64,000 bases of DNA, from positions 124,001 through 188,000 of the forward strand of contig CAVXZG010000013.1 in NCBI GenBank assembly GCA_963766375.1. The letters run 5' to 3'. The stretch comes from AC-32 sp963766375 (GTDB lineage Bacteria; Actinomycetota; Thermoleophilia; Gaiellales; Gaiellaceae). A program made the translations under genes and the position numbers. Positions 56,560 through 64,000 of the stretch are shown piece by piece. A model generated the notes under the pieces. The model was not told where the DNA came from. It did not search any database and saw only the letters and a list, made by a program, of their open reading frames with translations. Each line of letters opens with the position of its first letter. Position 1 is the stretch's first letter.

Positions 56560-56923
56560 CGAGACCCTGACGCCACTCGAACACGCCCGCCGCATCGCCG
56601 GCCTCGCCCAGGAGAAGCTGGCGGAGGACGTCCTTATTCTCGATATGCGCCCCGTGTGCAGCTACACGGACTTCTTCGTGCTCGCCACGGGCCAGAACAC
56701 TCGCCAGACGAAGGCGATCTGGGACGAGGTGCACAAGCGGCTGAAGCACGACGAGCAGGCGCTCCCGTCCTCGGTCGCGGGCGAGGGGGAAGGCCGCTGG
56801 ATCGTCGGGGACTACCTCGACGTCGTCCTCCACGTCTTCACGCCCGAGTCGCGCGAGTACTACCGGCTCGAAGAGCTCTGGGGCGACGTGCCCTTGGTCG
56901 AGCTCGCCTCGGCGACGGCCTAG
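56525..56923 (+). CDS. rsfS: Ribosomal silencing factor RsfS
   Basis: 132 residues of the RsfS/Iojap family, which blocks 50S-30S joining by binding uL14. Family pattern LAEDVLILDMRPVCSYTDFF, DFFVLATGQNTRQTKAIWDE and EGRWIVGDYLDVVLHVFTPE. GTG 56525 is the earliest start in frame and the only GTG/ATG/TTG before the domain; the overlap with nadD implies coupled translation. Confidence 0.93.
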   Translation: MATLRAIPRGLDETLTPLEHARRIAGLAQEKLAEDVLILDMRPVCSYTDFFVLATGQNTRQTKAIWDEVHKRLKHDEQALPSSVAGEGEGRWIVGDYLDVVLHVFTPESREYYRLEELWGDVPLVELASATA

Positions 56924-56942
56924 CTAGACTTCGGGCCGTCCA

Positions 56943-57015
56943 GGGGCCGTAGCTCAGCTGGGAGAGCGTCTGGCTGGCAGCCAGAAGGTCACGGGTTCGA
57001 GCCCCGTCGGCTCCA
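56943..57015 (+). tRNA. tRNA-Ala (anticodon GGC)
   Basis: Acceptor GGGGCCG/CGGCTCC (one G:T pair), anticodon arm TCTGG-CTGGCAG-CCAGA with anticodon GGC, T-arm CGGG-TTCGAGC-CCCG, discriminator A. Confidence 0.95.
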
Positions 57016-57055
57016 TCGACGTTTGCCTCGCGCAGCTGCGCGGCAGAATCCAGCG

Positions 57056-57952
57056 ATGCGCTTTCGAAAGAACGCCCGCCTCGATCCTTCGCAGGTCGAG
57101 GACCGGCGCGGCCAGGGCCGGGTCTCGTTGCCGGGCGGCGGCCTCGCCGTCGGCGGCGGTGGTCTGGGCCTCGTCGCGCTCGCGATCTACCTTCTGGTCG
57201 CGGTGCTCTCCGGGGGCGGCGACCTCTCCGGGCCGCTCCAGAACCTCGACAACCAGACCGTCGCGAGCCAGCCGCCTTCTTCGGCCATCGGGTCGGACTG
57301 CCAGACGGGTGCGGCAGCGAACGCGCGAGAGGACTGCCGCATCGTCGGCGTCGTGAACAGCGTCCAGGCCTACTGGGCGGGCCAGTTCCAGCGCAACGGC
57401 CGGAACTACACGGTCTCCAAGACCGTCTTCTTCTCCGGCTCGACCGACACCGGCTGCGGCGTTGCGAGCTCGGACGTCGGCCCCTTCTACTGCCCGCTGG
57501 ACAAGAAGGTCTACATCGACCTCGGGTTCTTCGACGACCTGCGCACCCGCTTCGGCGCGACCGGCGGCCCGTTCGCGGAGGCCTACGTTCTCGCCCACGA
57601 ATACGGCCACCACGTCCAGGATCTGCTCGGTCGCCTGGAGGGCGGCTCCGGTGGCGCCGGAGCAGAGGGAAGCTCCGTCCGCACCGAGCTTCAGGCCGAC
57701 TGCTTCGCCGGAATCTGGGCGAATCACGCGGCGCAGACCGGCTTCCTGACAGACCTGACCGAGGACGACATCGCAGACGGCCTGAACGCCGCGGCCGCGG
57801 TGGGCGATGACCGGATCCAGGCCAGGACGCAGGGCCGCGTCAATCCCGAGACGTGGACGCACGGAGCGGCGAGCCAGCGCCAGCACTGGTTCACCGTCGG
57901 CTACCAGAGCGGCAAGCCGGCCGCGTGCGACACGTTCAGCTCGGCGCTCTAG
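57056..57952 (+). CDS. Membrane-anchored neutral zinc metallopeptidase (YpfJ family)
   Basis: 298 residues. One N-terminal membrane helix (GGLGLVALAIYLLVAVLSG, about 40-58), then an extracytoplasmic peptidase domain of the putative neutral zinc metallopeptidase (YpfJ/zinicin-like) family. HEYGHH (in LAHEYGHHVQDLL) supplies two zinc His and the Glu, and ELQADCFAGIWA supplies the third ligand. Cys residues in the mature part suggest disulfides. Start ATG 57056 chosen as the first Met of a basic N-terminus. The end overlaps the convergent kinase by 17 bases. Confidence 0.88.
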   Translation: MRFRKNARLDPSQVEDRRGQGRVSLPGGGLAVGGGGLGLVALAIYLLVAVLSGGGDLSGPLQNLDNQTVASQPPSSAIGSDCQTGAAANAREDCRIVGVVNSVQAYWAGQFQRNGRNYTVSKTVFFSGSTDTGCGVASSDVGPFYCPLDKKVYIDLGFFDDLRTRFGATGGPFAEAYVLAHEYGHHVQDLLGRLEGGSGGAGAEGSSVRTELQADCFAGIWANHAAQTGFLTDLTEDDIADGLNAAAAVGDDRIQARTQGRVNPETWTHGAASQRQHWFTVGYQSGKPAACDTFSSAL

Positions 57953-58995
57953 CCGGTACCGGCGCCTCCACGAAGTCCGGGAAATGAAGGGTGAAGACCG
58001 CGCCCGTCTCCGAGTTGGCCGCCTCGCAGCTTCCCCCGTGGGCCCGCACGATCGCATTCACGATCGCAAGCCCCAGCCCCGCTCCGCCGTTGGCGCGGGA
58101 ACGGGCGGAGTCGGCGCGGGCGAAGCGGTCGAACAGCCGCTCGAGCCCGTCGGGCGGCAGCCCGGAGCCTTCGTCTGCGACCTCGATCGCGAGCCCTGAG
58201 CCCTCCGAGCGGGCGCCGAGGGTGATCGCGTCGGCGGGCTCCGTGTACTTGACGGCGTTCTCGAGCAACGCGTCCAGGGCGTTGCGCAGGGCATCGGGAT
58301 CGGCCTGGAGCGTTCCCCCCGAGAGCTCGCCGAGAGTCCAGTTGCGCGGGACGACCGACCAGCGCATGAAGACGTCCTCGAGGAACGACTCGATCTCGAC
58401 GTCGCCGAGGACGACGAAGTCGGGCTGCTTCGAGTTCGCCAGGAGGAGCAGCCGCTCGAGGATGTGCTCGATCCGCTCGAGCTCGTCCAGCGCGACGCCG
58501 ACCTCCTGGGCCGACTCACCGTTCGTCCGTTGCAGCACCTCGAGGTGGCCGCGGGCGATCGTCACCGGGGTGCGCAGCTCGTGCGAGACGTCGTGTAGGA
58601 AGCGCTTCTGCTGAGCCATCAGACGCCGCCCGCTGGCCGACCTCGGTCTCGAGCGTCCGCACCGCATCCTGGCGCCGGCGCGCGTGCCAGACCATCGCCA
58701 GGAACATCGTCGCCATCAGCGGCACCTCGAAGAGCTCGCCCCAGAGCTGCTCGCCGCTGAAGGCGTCGCTCAGGATGAGGCTTCCGGTCGCCAGGATGAC
58801 GAGGCCGAGCACGATCCCGGTCGGCTTCGGCTCCCAGACCCGGAAGCCGTACAGCAGCGTCAGGCTGATCCAGATGAAGTGGAACGGGATCGTCTCCCAG
58901 CTCGGGACGAGCGCCATCGCGACGAGGTTCGCGGCCGCGAACGCGAACCACGCGACTTCGACGCCCTTACGCCGCAGGAAGCCGATAGCCGCCAT
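57936..58995 (-). CDS. Sensor histidine kinase, one frameshift
   Basis: About 352 residues. Four to five N-terminal membrane helices (EVAWFAFAAANLVAMALV, FIWISLTLLYGFRVW, TGIVLGLVILATGSLILS, LFEVPLMATMFLAMVW), then a HisKA domain with an intact H-box (DVSHELRTPVTI) and a HATPase with N-box ALLENAVKYTEP, G1 VADEGSGLPPDG and G2 GAGLGLAIVNAI. A +1 slip near 58625 joins ETEVGQ to GRRLMAQQKRF. The ATG 58995 overlaps the end of the response regulator gene. Partner of the OmpR-family regulator upstream; the position beside the cbb3 operon suggests a redox or oxygen-related signal, but that is inference. Confidence 0.9.
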
Positions 58996-59632
58996 GCCGC
59001 ACCGTCTCGATGGGCGCGTCCGAGCCCAGCTTCTTGCGCAGCCGACGGACGCACACGTCCACCACGTTGGAGCGCGGATCGAAGTGGTAGCCCCAGACCT
59101 CCGAGAGCAGCCGCTCCCGGCTCACGACCTCGCCCTGGTGGAGGACGAGGTGGTGGAGCAGCCGGAACTCGCGGTCGGAAAGCTCGGCCACGAGCTCACC
59201 GAGCCTGGCCTCGCGCCGCGCGAGGTCGAGCGTCAGGCTCCCGGCCTGCACGACGCCTCCGTCGCCTCCGCGCCGGACGCTCCGTAGCTGCGCCCACACC
59301 CGCGCGAGCAGCTCTTCGAAGGAGAACGGCTTCGAGATGTAGTCGCATGCGCCGAGCTCGAAGCCTCGGAGCTTCGTCGGCAGGTCCGAGCGCGCCGACA
59401 CGATCAGCACCGGCAGCTCGGGCCGTTGCTTCTGGACCTGGCGCAGCACCTCCAGCCCGCCGAGCTTCGGCAACAGCAGGTCGAGCACGACGAGGTCGTA
59501 CTGGCCCGTGATCGCGCGGGCGAGCCCGGCCGGCCCGTCTCCGGCGCCGTCCACGACGAAGCCTTCCGCCTGCAGCCCCCTCGACAAGAACTCGAGGATG
59601 CGCGGTTCGTCCTCGATCACCAGGATCCGCAT
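58967..59632 (-). CDS. OmpR/PhoB-family response regulator
   Basis: 221 residues. Receiver with acidic pair EDEPRI, phospho-Asp in LVVLDLLLPKLGG, Thr-type switch position as Ser in IVSAR and Lys in ISKPF, then a winged-helix DNA-binding domain (LSDREFRLLHHLVLHQGEVV, ending VDVCVRRLRKKLG and VRHGGYRLP). ATG 59632 was chosen (MRILVIEDE). It overlaps the kinase gene. The divergent cbb3 operon lies 105 bases away with three AGATGAC-type 11-bp repeats between, which likely bind this regulator. Confidence 0.93.
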   Translation of the reverse strand: MRILVIEDEPRILEFLSRGLQAEGFVVDGAGDGPAGLARAITGQYDLVVLDLLLPKLGGLEVLRQVQKQRPELPVLIVSARSDLPTKLRGFELGACDYISKPFSFEELLARVWAQLRSVRRGGDGGVVQAGSLTLDLARREARLGELVAELSDREFRLLHHLVLHQGEVVSRERLLSEVWGYHFDPRSNVVDVCVRRLRKKLGSDAPIETVRHGGYRLPAA

Positions 59633-59655
59633 GCGACTGCGCACCCTAACGCAGT

Positions 59656-59697
59656 AGATGACCTGGAAATGACGCGAAGATGACAGTCCCGTCATCT
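59656..59697. promoter_or_regulatory. Three tandem 11-bp ARATGAC repeats plus one inverted copy
   Basis: AGATGACCTGG (59656-59666), AAATGACGCGA (59667-59677) and AGATGACAGTC (59678-59688) in perfect tandem, then GTCATCT (59691-59697), the exact reverse complement of AGATGAC. Direct repeats at 11-bp spacing are the usual layout of OmpR/PhoB-family sites. The block lies between the divergent response regulator and cbb3 operon starts, just upstream of a likely -35/-10 pair for the operon (about 59701-59729). Confidence 0.7.
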
Positions 59698-59723
59698 AGG
59701 TCGCAAAAACTGCTTCGGATTCT

Positions 59724-59729
59724 TATCTT
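59724..59729 (+). promoter_or_regulatory. -10 box TATCTT of the cbb3 operon
   Basis: TATCTT ends 8 bases before ATG 59738; a weak -35 (TCGCAA) lies 17 bases upstream of it, next to the AGATGAC boxes. Confidence 0.4.
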
Positions 59730-59737
59730 CACGCGCG

Positions 59738-61261
59738 ATGGGGGATCGGAGCCTCGAGGGCGAGCGTCCCGAGACGGCGGGCATGGTGACCGCGGACGCC
59801 CCGGCGCCCCTTACCGCGCGCGCCAGCGGTGCCAACCCTTTCCCGGACGGCGCCGCCAAGCACTGGATCCTCTGGTCGATCGTCTGGCTGACGGTGGTCG
59901 ACCTCTTCGGCCTCGTCCTGGCCACGGAGTTCGTCACCCCGGAGGCCTTCGGCGGGATCTCCTGGCTCTCGTTCAGCCGGGTTCGCCCCGCGCACGTGAA
60001 CGGCGTGATCCTCGCCTGGCTCACGATGATGTACTTCGGCGCGCTCTTCTACATGCTCCCGCGCCTCGTCGGCACGCGCGGGATGTGGAGCGAGCGGCTC
60101 GGCATCTGGTGCGCCTGGGCCTGGAACCTGATGTACCTGGCCGGGATCATCGGCCTCCTCACCGGCCACAGCCAGGGCCGCGAGTACGGCGAGTTCATCT
60201 GGCCGGTCGACATCGCGCTGCTCGTGATCTGGTGCGCGAACATCTGGAACATCCTCGCGACGGTCGCGATCCGGACGATCAGGCCGATCTACGTCTCCGT
60301 CTGGTTCTTCATCGCGAGCCCGCTCTGGCTCGCGGTCGACTACGCGATCGGCAACGTCATCTGGCGCCCCGGCCACATCTGGGGCGCGCCGTCGGGAGCG
60401 CTCTCCGGAAGCCTCTCGGACGCGATGCTGAACTGGTGGTACGCGCACAACCTGTTCGGGCTCTGGCTGACCCCGATGCTGCTGGCGCTGACCTACTACA
60501 TCGTCCCGCGCGTCACCAACACGCCGCTCTACAGCTACACGCTCTCGCTCGTCAGCTTCTGGGGGATGGCCTTCTTCTACACCGGCGTGGGCGACCACCA
60601 CATCCTGCAGTCGCCGACGCCGGCCTGGCTGAAGACGATCGCCGAGGTCTCCTCCTGGATGCTGCTCGTCCCGGTCTTCGCCTTCACGATCAACATCCTC
60701 GGGACGATGAAGGGCAACTGGGACCGGTTCTTCACGAACCTGCCCTTACGGTTCACGATGACCGCCTTCTTCTTCTACTTCCTGGTCAACATCCAGGGAG
60801 CGTTCGAGGCGATCCAGCCGTTCAACAAGCTGACGCACTTCACGAACTTCGTCGTCGCCCACGCGCACCTCGCCCTGCTCGGCGCCTTCACGATCCTCGG
60901 CATGGGCGTGATCGACTACATCGTCGCCCAGATCTACCAGAAGCCCCTCTTCAGCCGGAGCCTCTCCGAATGGCAGTACTGGCTCGTCACCGTGGGGTTC
61001 ACCGGCTTCTTCAGCGTGCTCACGCTGGCCGGCTTCCAGCAGGGCTTCAGCTGGCAGGAGGGGATCCCCGAGGTGAACGTGCTGCCGCAGCTGCACGCGT
61101 ACTACATCGCGCGCGGGATCTTCGGCGCGATGATCGTGCTGTCGGGGATCGTCCAGATCGTGAACATCGGCATGACGGTCTTCACGAACACGGCTGAGCG
61201 CCGCCGCCGTGAGACCCTGAAGGTGGCGGAGGCGATCGCGCCGCCGCCGGTGGCGGGCTGA
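59738..61261 (+). CDS. ccoN: cbb3-type cytochrome c oxidase subunit I (CcoN)
   Basis: 507 residues, at least twelve membrane helices. Haem-copper oxidase catalytic subunit of the C (cbb3) type. Low-spin haem His in RPAHVNGVILAW, CuB His in WWYAHNLFGLW and the His pair in GVGDHHILQSP, and the paired haem ligands in VAHAHLALLGAF. It reduces oxygen to water and conserves energy as proton motive force. First gene of an operon running past the right edge; its stop overlaps the ccoO ATG. Regulated most likely by the adjacent two-component pair. Confidence 0.94.
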   Translation: MGDRSLEGERPETAGMVTADAPAPLTARASGANPFPDGAAKHWILWSIVWLTVVDLFGLVLATEFVTPEAFGGISWLSFSRVRPAHVNGVILAWLTMMYFGALFYMLPRLVGTRGMWSERLGIWCAWAWNLMYLAGIIGLLTGHSQGREYGEFIWPVDIALLVIWCANIWNILATVAIRTIRPIYVSVWFFIASPLWLAVDYAIGNVIWRPGHIWGAPSGALSGSLSDAMLNWWYAHNLFGLWLTPMLLALTYYIVPRVTNTPLYSYTLSLVSFWGMAFFYTGVGDHHILQSPTPAWLKTIAEVSSWMLLVPVFAFTINILGTMKGNWDRFFTNLPLRFTMTAFFFYFLVNIQGAFEAIQPFNKLTHFTNFVVAHAHLALLGAFTILGMGVIDYIVAQIYQKPLFSRSLSEWQYWLVTVGFTGFFSVLTLAGFQQGFSWQEGIPEVNVLPQLHAYYIARGIFGAMIVLSGIVQIVNIGMTVFTNTAERRRRETLKVAEAIAPPPVAG

Positions 61262-62706
61262 TGGCGGACGAGCGCGGCGACCGGCCGCGCGACGAGGGCG
61301 CCTCCGGCACGCCGCCGATCCCGCGCGGCTGGCAGCGCCATCCCCAGGAGCGCATGCTGATCACGCCGCTGATGGCCGGGCTCGGGGGCCTGCTCGTCTT
61401 CTTCGTCGTCGTGGCGGTGGTCGTCTGGCTCCCGATCCACACGTTCGACCCGCCGGCCTCGGCGGACTGGGCGCCGCTCTCCAACCAGGCGCACAAGGGG
61501 CGCAACCTCTTCGCCTCGAACGGCTGCTACGTCTGCCATTCGGGCTACTCGCGGCCCCAGGACGTCCGCGAGGCGCTCTACTTCCTCTACCCGAAGATCT
61601 CGCAGCCCGGCGACTTCTACGGTAGCGACCAGTCGCCGAACCTGCTCGGGACGGAGCGAACCGGGCCGGATCTCTCGCAGGAGTCGGGCTGGCATCCGGA
61701 CGACTGGCAGTACGCGCACTTCTACGACCCCCGCTACATGGACCCGCGCTCGCTGATGCCGGACATGAAGTCGCTCTTCTCGGACAGCCAGGTGACCCAG
61801 CTCAAGGCGTTCGTCGAGGAGCGCAGCGGCAAGTCCGGGCTCCTGCGCTACGCGGGGCAGCTCTACGCGAAGCACGTCGTGCTCGCCAACCAGGGCTTCC
61901 CGGAGCCGTACACCGGCTTCCAGGGCGCGCACAAGCCGATCGTCGAGCCGCTGCCCGACTCGGCGCTGAATCCTCCGAAGGATCAGCTCGAGGAGGCGCC
62001 GAACCTCTCGCAGATCGACCGCAGCTACTGGCTCTCGGCCGATCCGCTGCCCGTGACGCAGGAGAACCTGCTCCGCGGGAAGGAGATCTTCCTCGAGCGC
62101 TGCGTCGGCTGCCACGGGCTGAAGGGCAACGGCAAGGGGCCGGGCGCGCGCTTCCTCTCGCCGCCGCCGGCCGACTTCACGAGCGCCGACGACGCGTGCT
62201 GCGGCGGCGACACGGGCCCGGGCGACTTCTACTACCGGATCCTGCGCGGCTGGACCGGTACGGCGATGGAGAACTTCGGCGACCGGCTCTCGGTCAACGA
62301 CATCTGGCGGGTCGTCCTCTTCGTGAAGACGATCCCGAACGGGACGCTCAAGCTGAATCGCCTCCCGGAGCCGAAGGACTTCATCGTCTGGCAGCCGTCG
62401 GCGGAGCTGCTCGCCTGGGTGAAGTCGGAGCAGAAGCTGACCGACAACGCGAGCTTCGACAAGAAGCAGGTGACCGATCCCTTCATGCAGGAGGCGATGA
62501 GGGTCTTCCCAGGCCTTAATCCGAGCGACCACATCGTCCTCAACGACAAGGCCAATACGCCGCTCTCGCTCGATGAGGCAGCCGCGGGGATCAAGGCGAT
62601 CTACGAGGGCATGCTCGACACCGCCTGGGCCGACGCGAAGGCTCGCGGCGACAAGCTTCCGCCCGTGGAGCAGAAAGCCGTCCCGCCAGAGGTGCCGGGC
62701 GAATGA
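61261..62706 (+). CDS. ccoO: cbb3 oxidase subunit II fused to a second cytochrome c domain (CcoO-like, dihaem)
   Basis: 481 residues. One N-terminal membrane helix (LMAGLGGLLVFFVVVAVVVW), then a CcoO-type cytochrome c domain with CYVCH (in NGCYVCHSGYSRPQDVRE) and possible axial Met in RSLMPDM, followed by a second cytochrome c domain with CVGCH (in LERCVGCHGLKGNGKG) and Met in GTAMENFGD. The second domain resembles CcoP, so this may be a CcoO-CcoP-like fusion. It carries electrons to CcoN. ATG 61261 overlaps the ccoN stop. Confidence 0.88.
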   Translation: MADERGDRPRDEGASGTPPIPRGWQRHPQERMLITPLMAGLGGLLVFFVVVAVVVWLPIHTFDPPASADWAPLSNQAHKGRNLFASNGCYVCHSGYSRPQDVREALYFLYPKISQPGDFYGSDQSPNLLGTERTGPDLSQESGWHPDDWQYAHFYDPRYMDPRSLMPDMKSLFSDSQVTQLKAFVEERSGKSGLLRYAGQLYAKHVVLANQGFPEPYTGFQGAHKPIVEPLPDSALNPPKDQLEEAPNLSQIDRSYWLSADPLPVTQENLLRGKEIFLERCVGCHGLKGNGKGPGARFLSPPPADFTSADDACCGGDTGPGDFYYRILRGWTGTAMENFGDRLSVNDIWRVVLFVKTIPNGTLKLNRLPEPKDFIVWQPSAELLAWVKSEQKLTDNASFDKKQVTDPFMQEAMRVFPGLNPSDHIVLNDKANTPLSLDEAAAGIKAIYEGMLDTAWADAKARGDKLPPVEQKAVPPEVPGE

Positions 62707-63005
62707 GACGTCTTGCCGCCGCTTTCGCCACCGTTGCCGTCCTCGCGCTCGCTTGGCCGGCGCTCGCCCTGGCGCATGACCAGCCGGAGACGAGCAAGTC
62801 GCGCTGGGTGATGGCCGACTGGATGCTCGACACGTTCTTCGTCTTCGCGGGCCTTGCCCTGGTCGCGTTCCTCGCGGCCTGGAAGGCGGGCCACTTCCAC
62901 GAGCTCGACCGCATGGGCGGGATCCCGTTGCTCGTGCACGAAGAGGACTACTACACGCCCGAGTGGGCGCTCGACGAAGAGGAGTGGACCGATGGGGATG
63001 CCTAG
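62703..63005 (+). CDS. Small membrane protein of the cbb3 operon, CcoS-like
   Basis: 100 residues. N-terminal signal-like helix (LAAAFATVAVLALAWPALALA), a second helix (TFFVFAGLALVAFLAAWKAG), then an acidic tail (HEEDYYTPEWALDEEEW). The segment AWKAGHFHELDRMGGIP recalls the tail of CcoS-type assembly proteins, but the match is weak. ATG 62703 overlaps the ccoO stop. Probably an assembly or accessory subunit. Confidence 0.65.
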   Translation: MRRLAAAFATVAVLALAWPALALAHDQPETSKSRWVMADWMLDTFFVFAGLALVAFLAAWKAGHFHELDRMGGIPLLVHEEDYYTPEWALDEEEWTDGDA

Positions 63006-63340
63006 CGGCGAATCGCCGGAGCACGCGCAGCAGTACTACCAGTACCTCCAGGCGCACAAGGAGACGATGCAGCAGCGCGGACACCTGGCACGTCCAATGG
63101 ATCCAGCTGGCGTGGCTCTGGGGCTTCGTGATCGCGCTGGTTGTGGTGCTCCTGCTCTGGATCTGGCAGTACCGCTCTACCCGCCAGAAGGCCGGCCCCT
63201 ATCCGGTCGACAGCTTCGGCGGCTATACGACCGAGCTCGCCGGCCCCGCGACGCTCTTCTTCCTCCTGTTGACGGTGGGTCTCACGGCCTGGGCCGTCTT
63301 CCTGATCGTCGGGCACATCGTCTGGGGGCAGAAGTTCTGA
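62992..63340 (+). CDS. Two-helix membrane protein of the cbb3 operon, one frameshift
   Basis: About 115 residues. N-terminal soluble part (ESPEHAQQYYQYLQAHKETM), then two membrane helices (WLWGFVIALVVVLLLWIWQY and TLFFLLLTVGLTAWAVFLIV) joined by a short YPVDSFGGYTTEL loop. A +1 slip near 63083 joins MQQR to DTWHVQWIQ. No haem motif. ATG 62992 or 62998. Function unknown, presumably a small oxidase subunit. Confidence 0.65.
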
Positions 63341-63672
63341 TGGCCGTCGAGCTCACGCCCGCTGCTCCCTCCGCGCTCCCGTACGTTTCTTGGTCGTCGT
63401 GGGGCATGGCCGTCATTCCCGCCGCGGACTGGCCGCTCGTCTTCGGCTCGATGCAGGCGCTCAAGGGGCATGTCCAGGAATATCCCGGCTGCCAGAAGCT
63501 CGAGGCCTTCGTCGAGCCCGAGGGGCCTGACTACCGCATCCACTGCTACACGACCTGGGACACGCCCGAGCAGCTCGAGGCCTTCCTCGAGCGCGGCTAC
63601 ACCTTCGAGCGCATGCTCGCCGACGTCGGGCTCAAGGCCGAGCCACCCCGCATGATGGAGAAGATCTTCTGA
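63340..63672 (+). CDS. ABM-like ferredoxin-fold protein of the cbb3 operon
   Basis: 110 residues. Predicted alpha-beta ferredoxin-like fold: SWSSWGMAVIPAADWPLVFG, an EYPGCQKLEAFVEPEG strand and HCYTTWDTPEQLEAFLERGY. The pattern resembles antibiotic biosynthesis monooxygenase (ABM)/Dabb-like dimeric domains, some of which bind or degrade haem. No catalytic residue can be named. ATG 63340 overlaps the previous stop (TGATG). A haem-related role would suit the operon, but it is inference. Confidence 0.6.
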   Translation: MAVELTPAAPSALPYVSWSSWGMAVIPAADWPLVFGSMQALKGHVQEYPGCQKLEAFVEPEGPDYRIHCYTTWDTPEQLEAFLERGYTFERMLADVGLKAEPPRMMEKIF

Positions 63673-63845
63673 TGGCCGGGGAACAACGCCCGGCCCGCCC
63701 GCTGGTCGGCTACCGCGACGTCGGCGAGGACGTCCGGCACTCTCGGCCGCAGATCGTCCGGGCCTGGCTGATCCTCGCCGTCCTCGTCCTGCTCTACTTC
63801 GGCTGGACGCTGACGGTCTACTTCCTCGAGCCCGGCCTGCGGTAG
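63672..63845 (+). CDS. Small single-pass membrane protein (57 aa)
   Basis: 57 residues from ATG 63672 (overlapping the previous TGA) to TAG 63845. Soluble N-terminal part (MAGEQRPARPLVGYRDVGED), one helix (AWLILAVLVLLYFGWTLTVYF), short tail. No cofactor motif. Overlapping start and stop show it is translated with the operon; probably a small subunit or assembly factor of the oxidase. Not recognised as CcoQ. Confidence 0.6.
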   Translation: MAGEQRPARPLVGYRDVGEDVRHSRPQIVRAWLILAVLVLLYFGWTLTVYFLEPGLR

Positions 63846-63858
63846 GCGGCCGCCTGCC

Positions 63859-64000
63859 GTGTACCTGAAACACCTCTCGTCGCTCCAGTTCCTGACGTAC
63901 GTCTCGTTCTTCGCGGTGGTGATGGCGGCGCTGTTCAAGTTCGTGCCGGGCCGATCGCCCCCGACGCGCGAAGTGCCGTACCCGGACGACGAGCTCCACG
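63859..64000 (+). CDS. Membrane protein of the cbb3 operon, truncated by window edge
   Basis: GTG 63859 onward, 47 residues visible: VYLKHLSSLQFLTYVSFFAV, then a hydrophobic stretch to FKFVPG and an acidic/proline segment (PPTREVPYPDDELH). One membrane helix is seen. Too short to classify; the rest lies outside the window. Position makes it part of the cbb3 operon. Confidence 0.5.
   Translation, partial: MYLKHLSSLQFLTYVSFFAVVMAALFKFVPGRSPPTREVPYPDDELH

Overview
The window is very GC-rich DNA with almost no gaps between genes. It looks like a chromosomal core segment of an actinobacterium, and by inference a deep-branching one of the Thermoleophilia/Gaiellales type. The grounds are: many GTG/TTG starts, many apparently leaderless genes with a TANNNT -10 box 6-8 bases before the start codon, a trigger factor-clpP-clpX-valS-folC block, an mreBCD-mrdA-rodA block running into rne-rplU-rpmA-obgE-nadD-rsfS, and secreted CAP proteins. 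No phage, plasmid or CRISPR locus is visible. The only mobile-type gene is one REP-associated tyrosine transposase (RAYT), flanked by two REP-like palindromes.

Layout. 1-0.8 kb: broken propeller-like gene. 0.8-7.5 kb: carboxylate-amine ligase with RidA, a serine beta-lactamase-like hydrolase, a Kelch/YVTN double-propeller lipoprotein with a cNMP-binding protein, a NUDIX hydrolase, a diacylglycerol-kinase-like enzyme, and thioredoxin. 7.6-13.2 kb: ileS followed by a three-gene ABC-2 exporter. 13.5-19.1 kb: a giant five-GAF kinase-like protein whose H-box histidine is Arg, two stand-alone receivers, a CAP protein and tRNA-Pro. 19.2-29.1 kb: two large secreted proteins of unknown function flank two paralogous zinc ribbon-class III cyclase-STAND ATPase-TPR proteins. 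29.2-34.0 kb: phosphatase, permease, CAP protein, aldo/keto reductase, cupin, a PfpI fragment and five tRNAs. 34.1-44.4 kb: tig-clpP-clpX, a flippase-like membrane protein, valS-folC, small membrane proteins, ndk, a methyltransferase and maf. 44.4-45.1 kb: RAYT with REPs. 45.2-51.0 kb: rod-shape cell-wall operon. 51.4-56.9 kb: rne-rplU-rpmA-obgE-nadD-rsfS and tRNA-Ala. 57.1-64 kb: zinc metallopeptidase, an OmpR-type two-component pair, and a divergent cbb3-type oxidase operon running off the right edge.

Two points shape the reading. First, about eighteen genes, including single-copy essential ones (ileS, mreC, mreD, rodA, obgE), contain single-base slips, nearly all +1. A tRNA-Leu also lacks one anticodon-stem base. 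This looks like sequencing or assembly error rather than gene decay, so affected genes are given as one span with the slip noted. Second, the best new-biology candidates are: three tandem 11-bp repeats plus one inverted copy of an AGATGAC box between the response regulator and the cbb3 operon; a Gln/Asn-rich secreted protein with curlin-like repeats; the His-to-Arg five-GAF kinase; and the pair of cyclase-STAND proteins with identical leaderless promoters.
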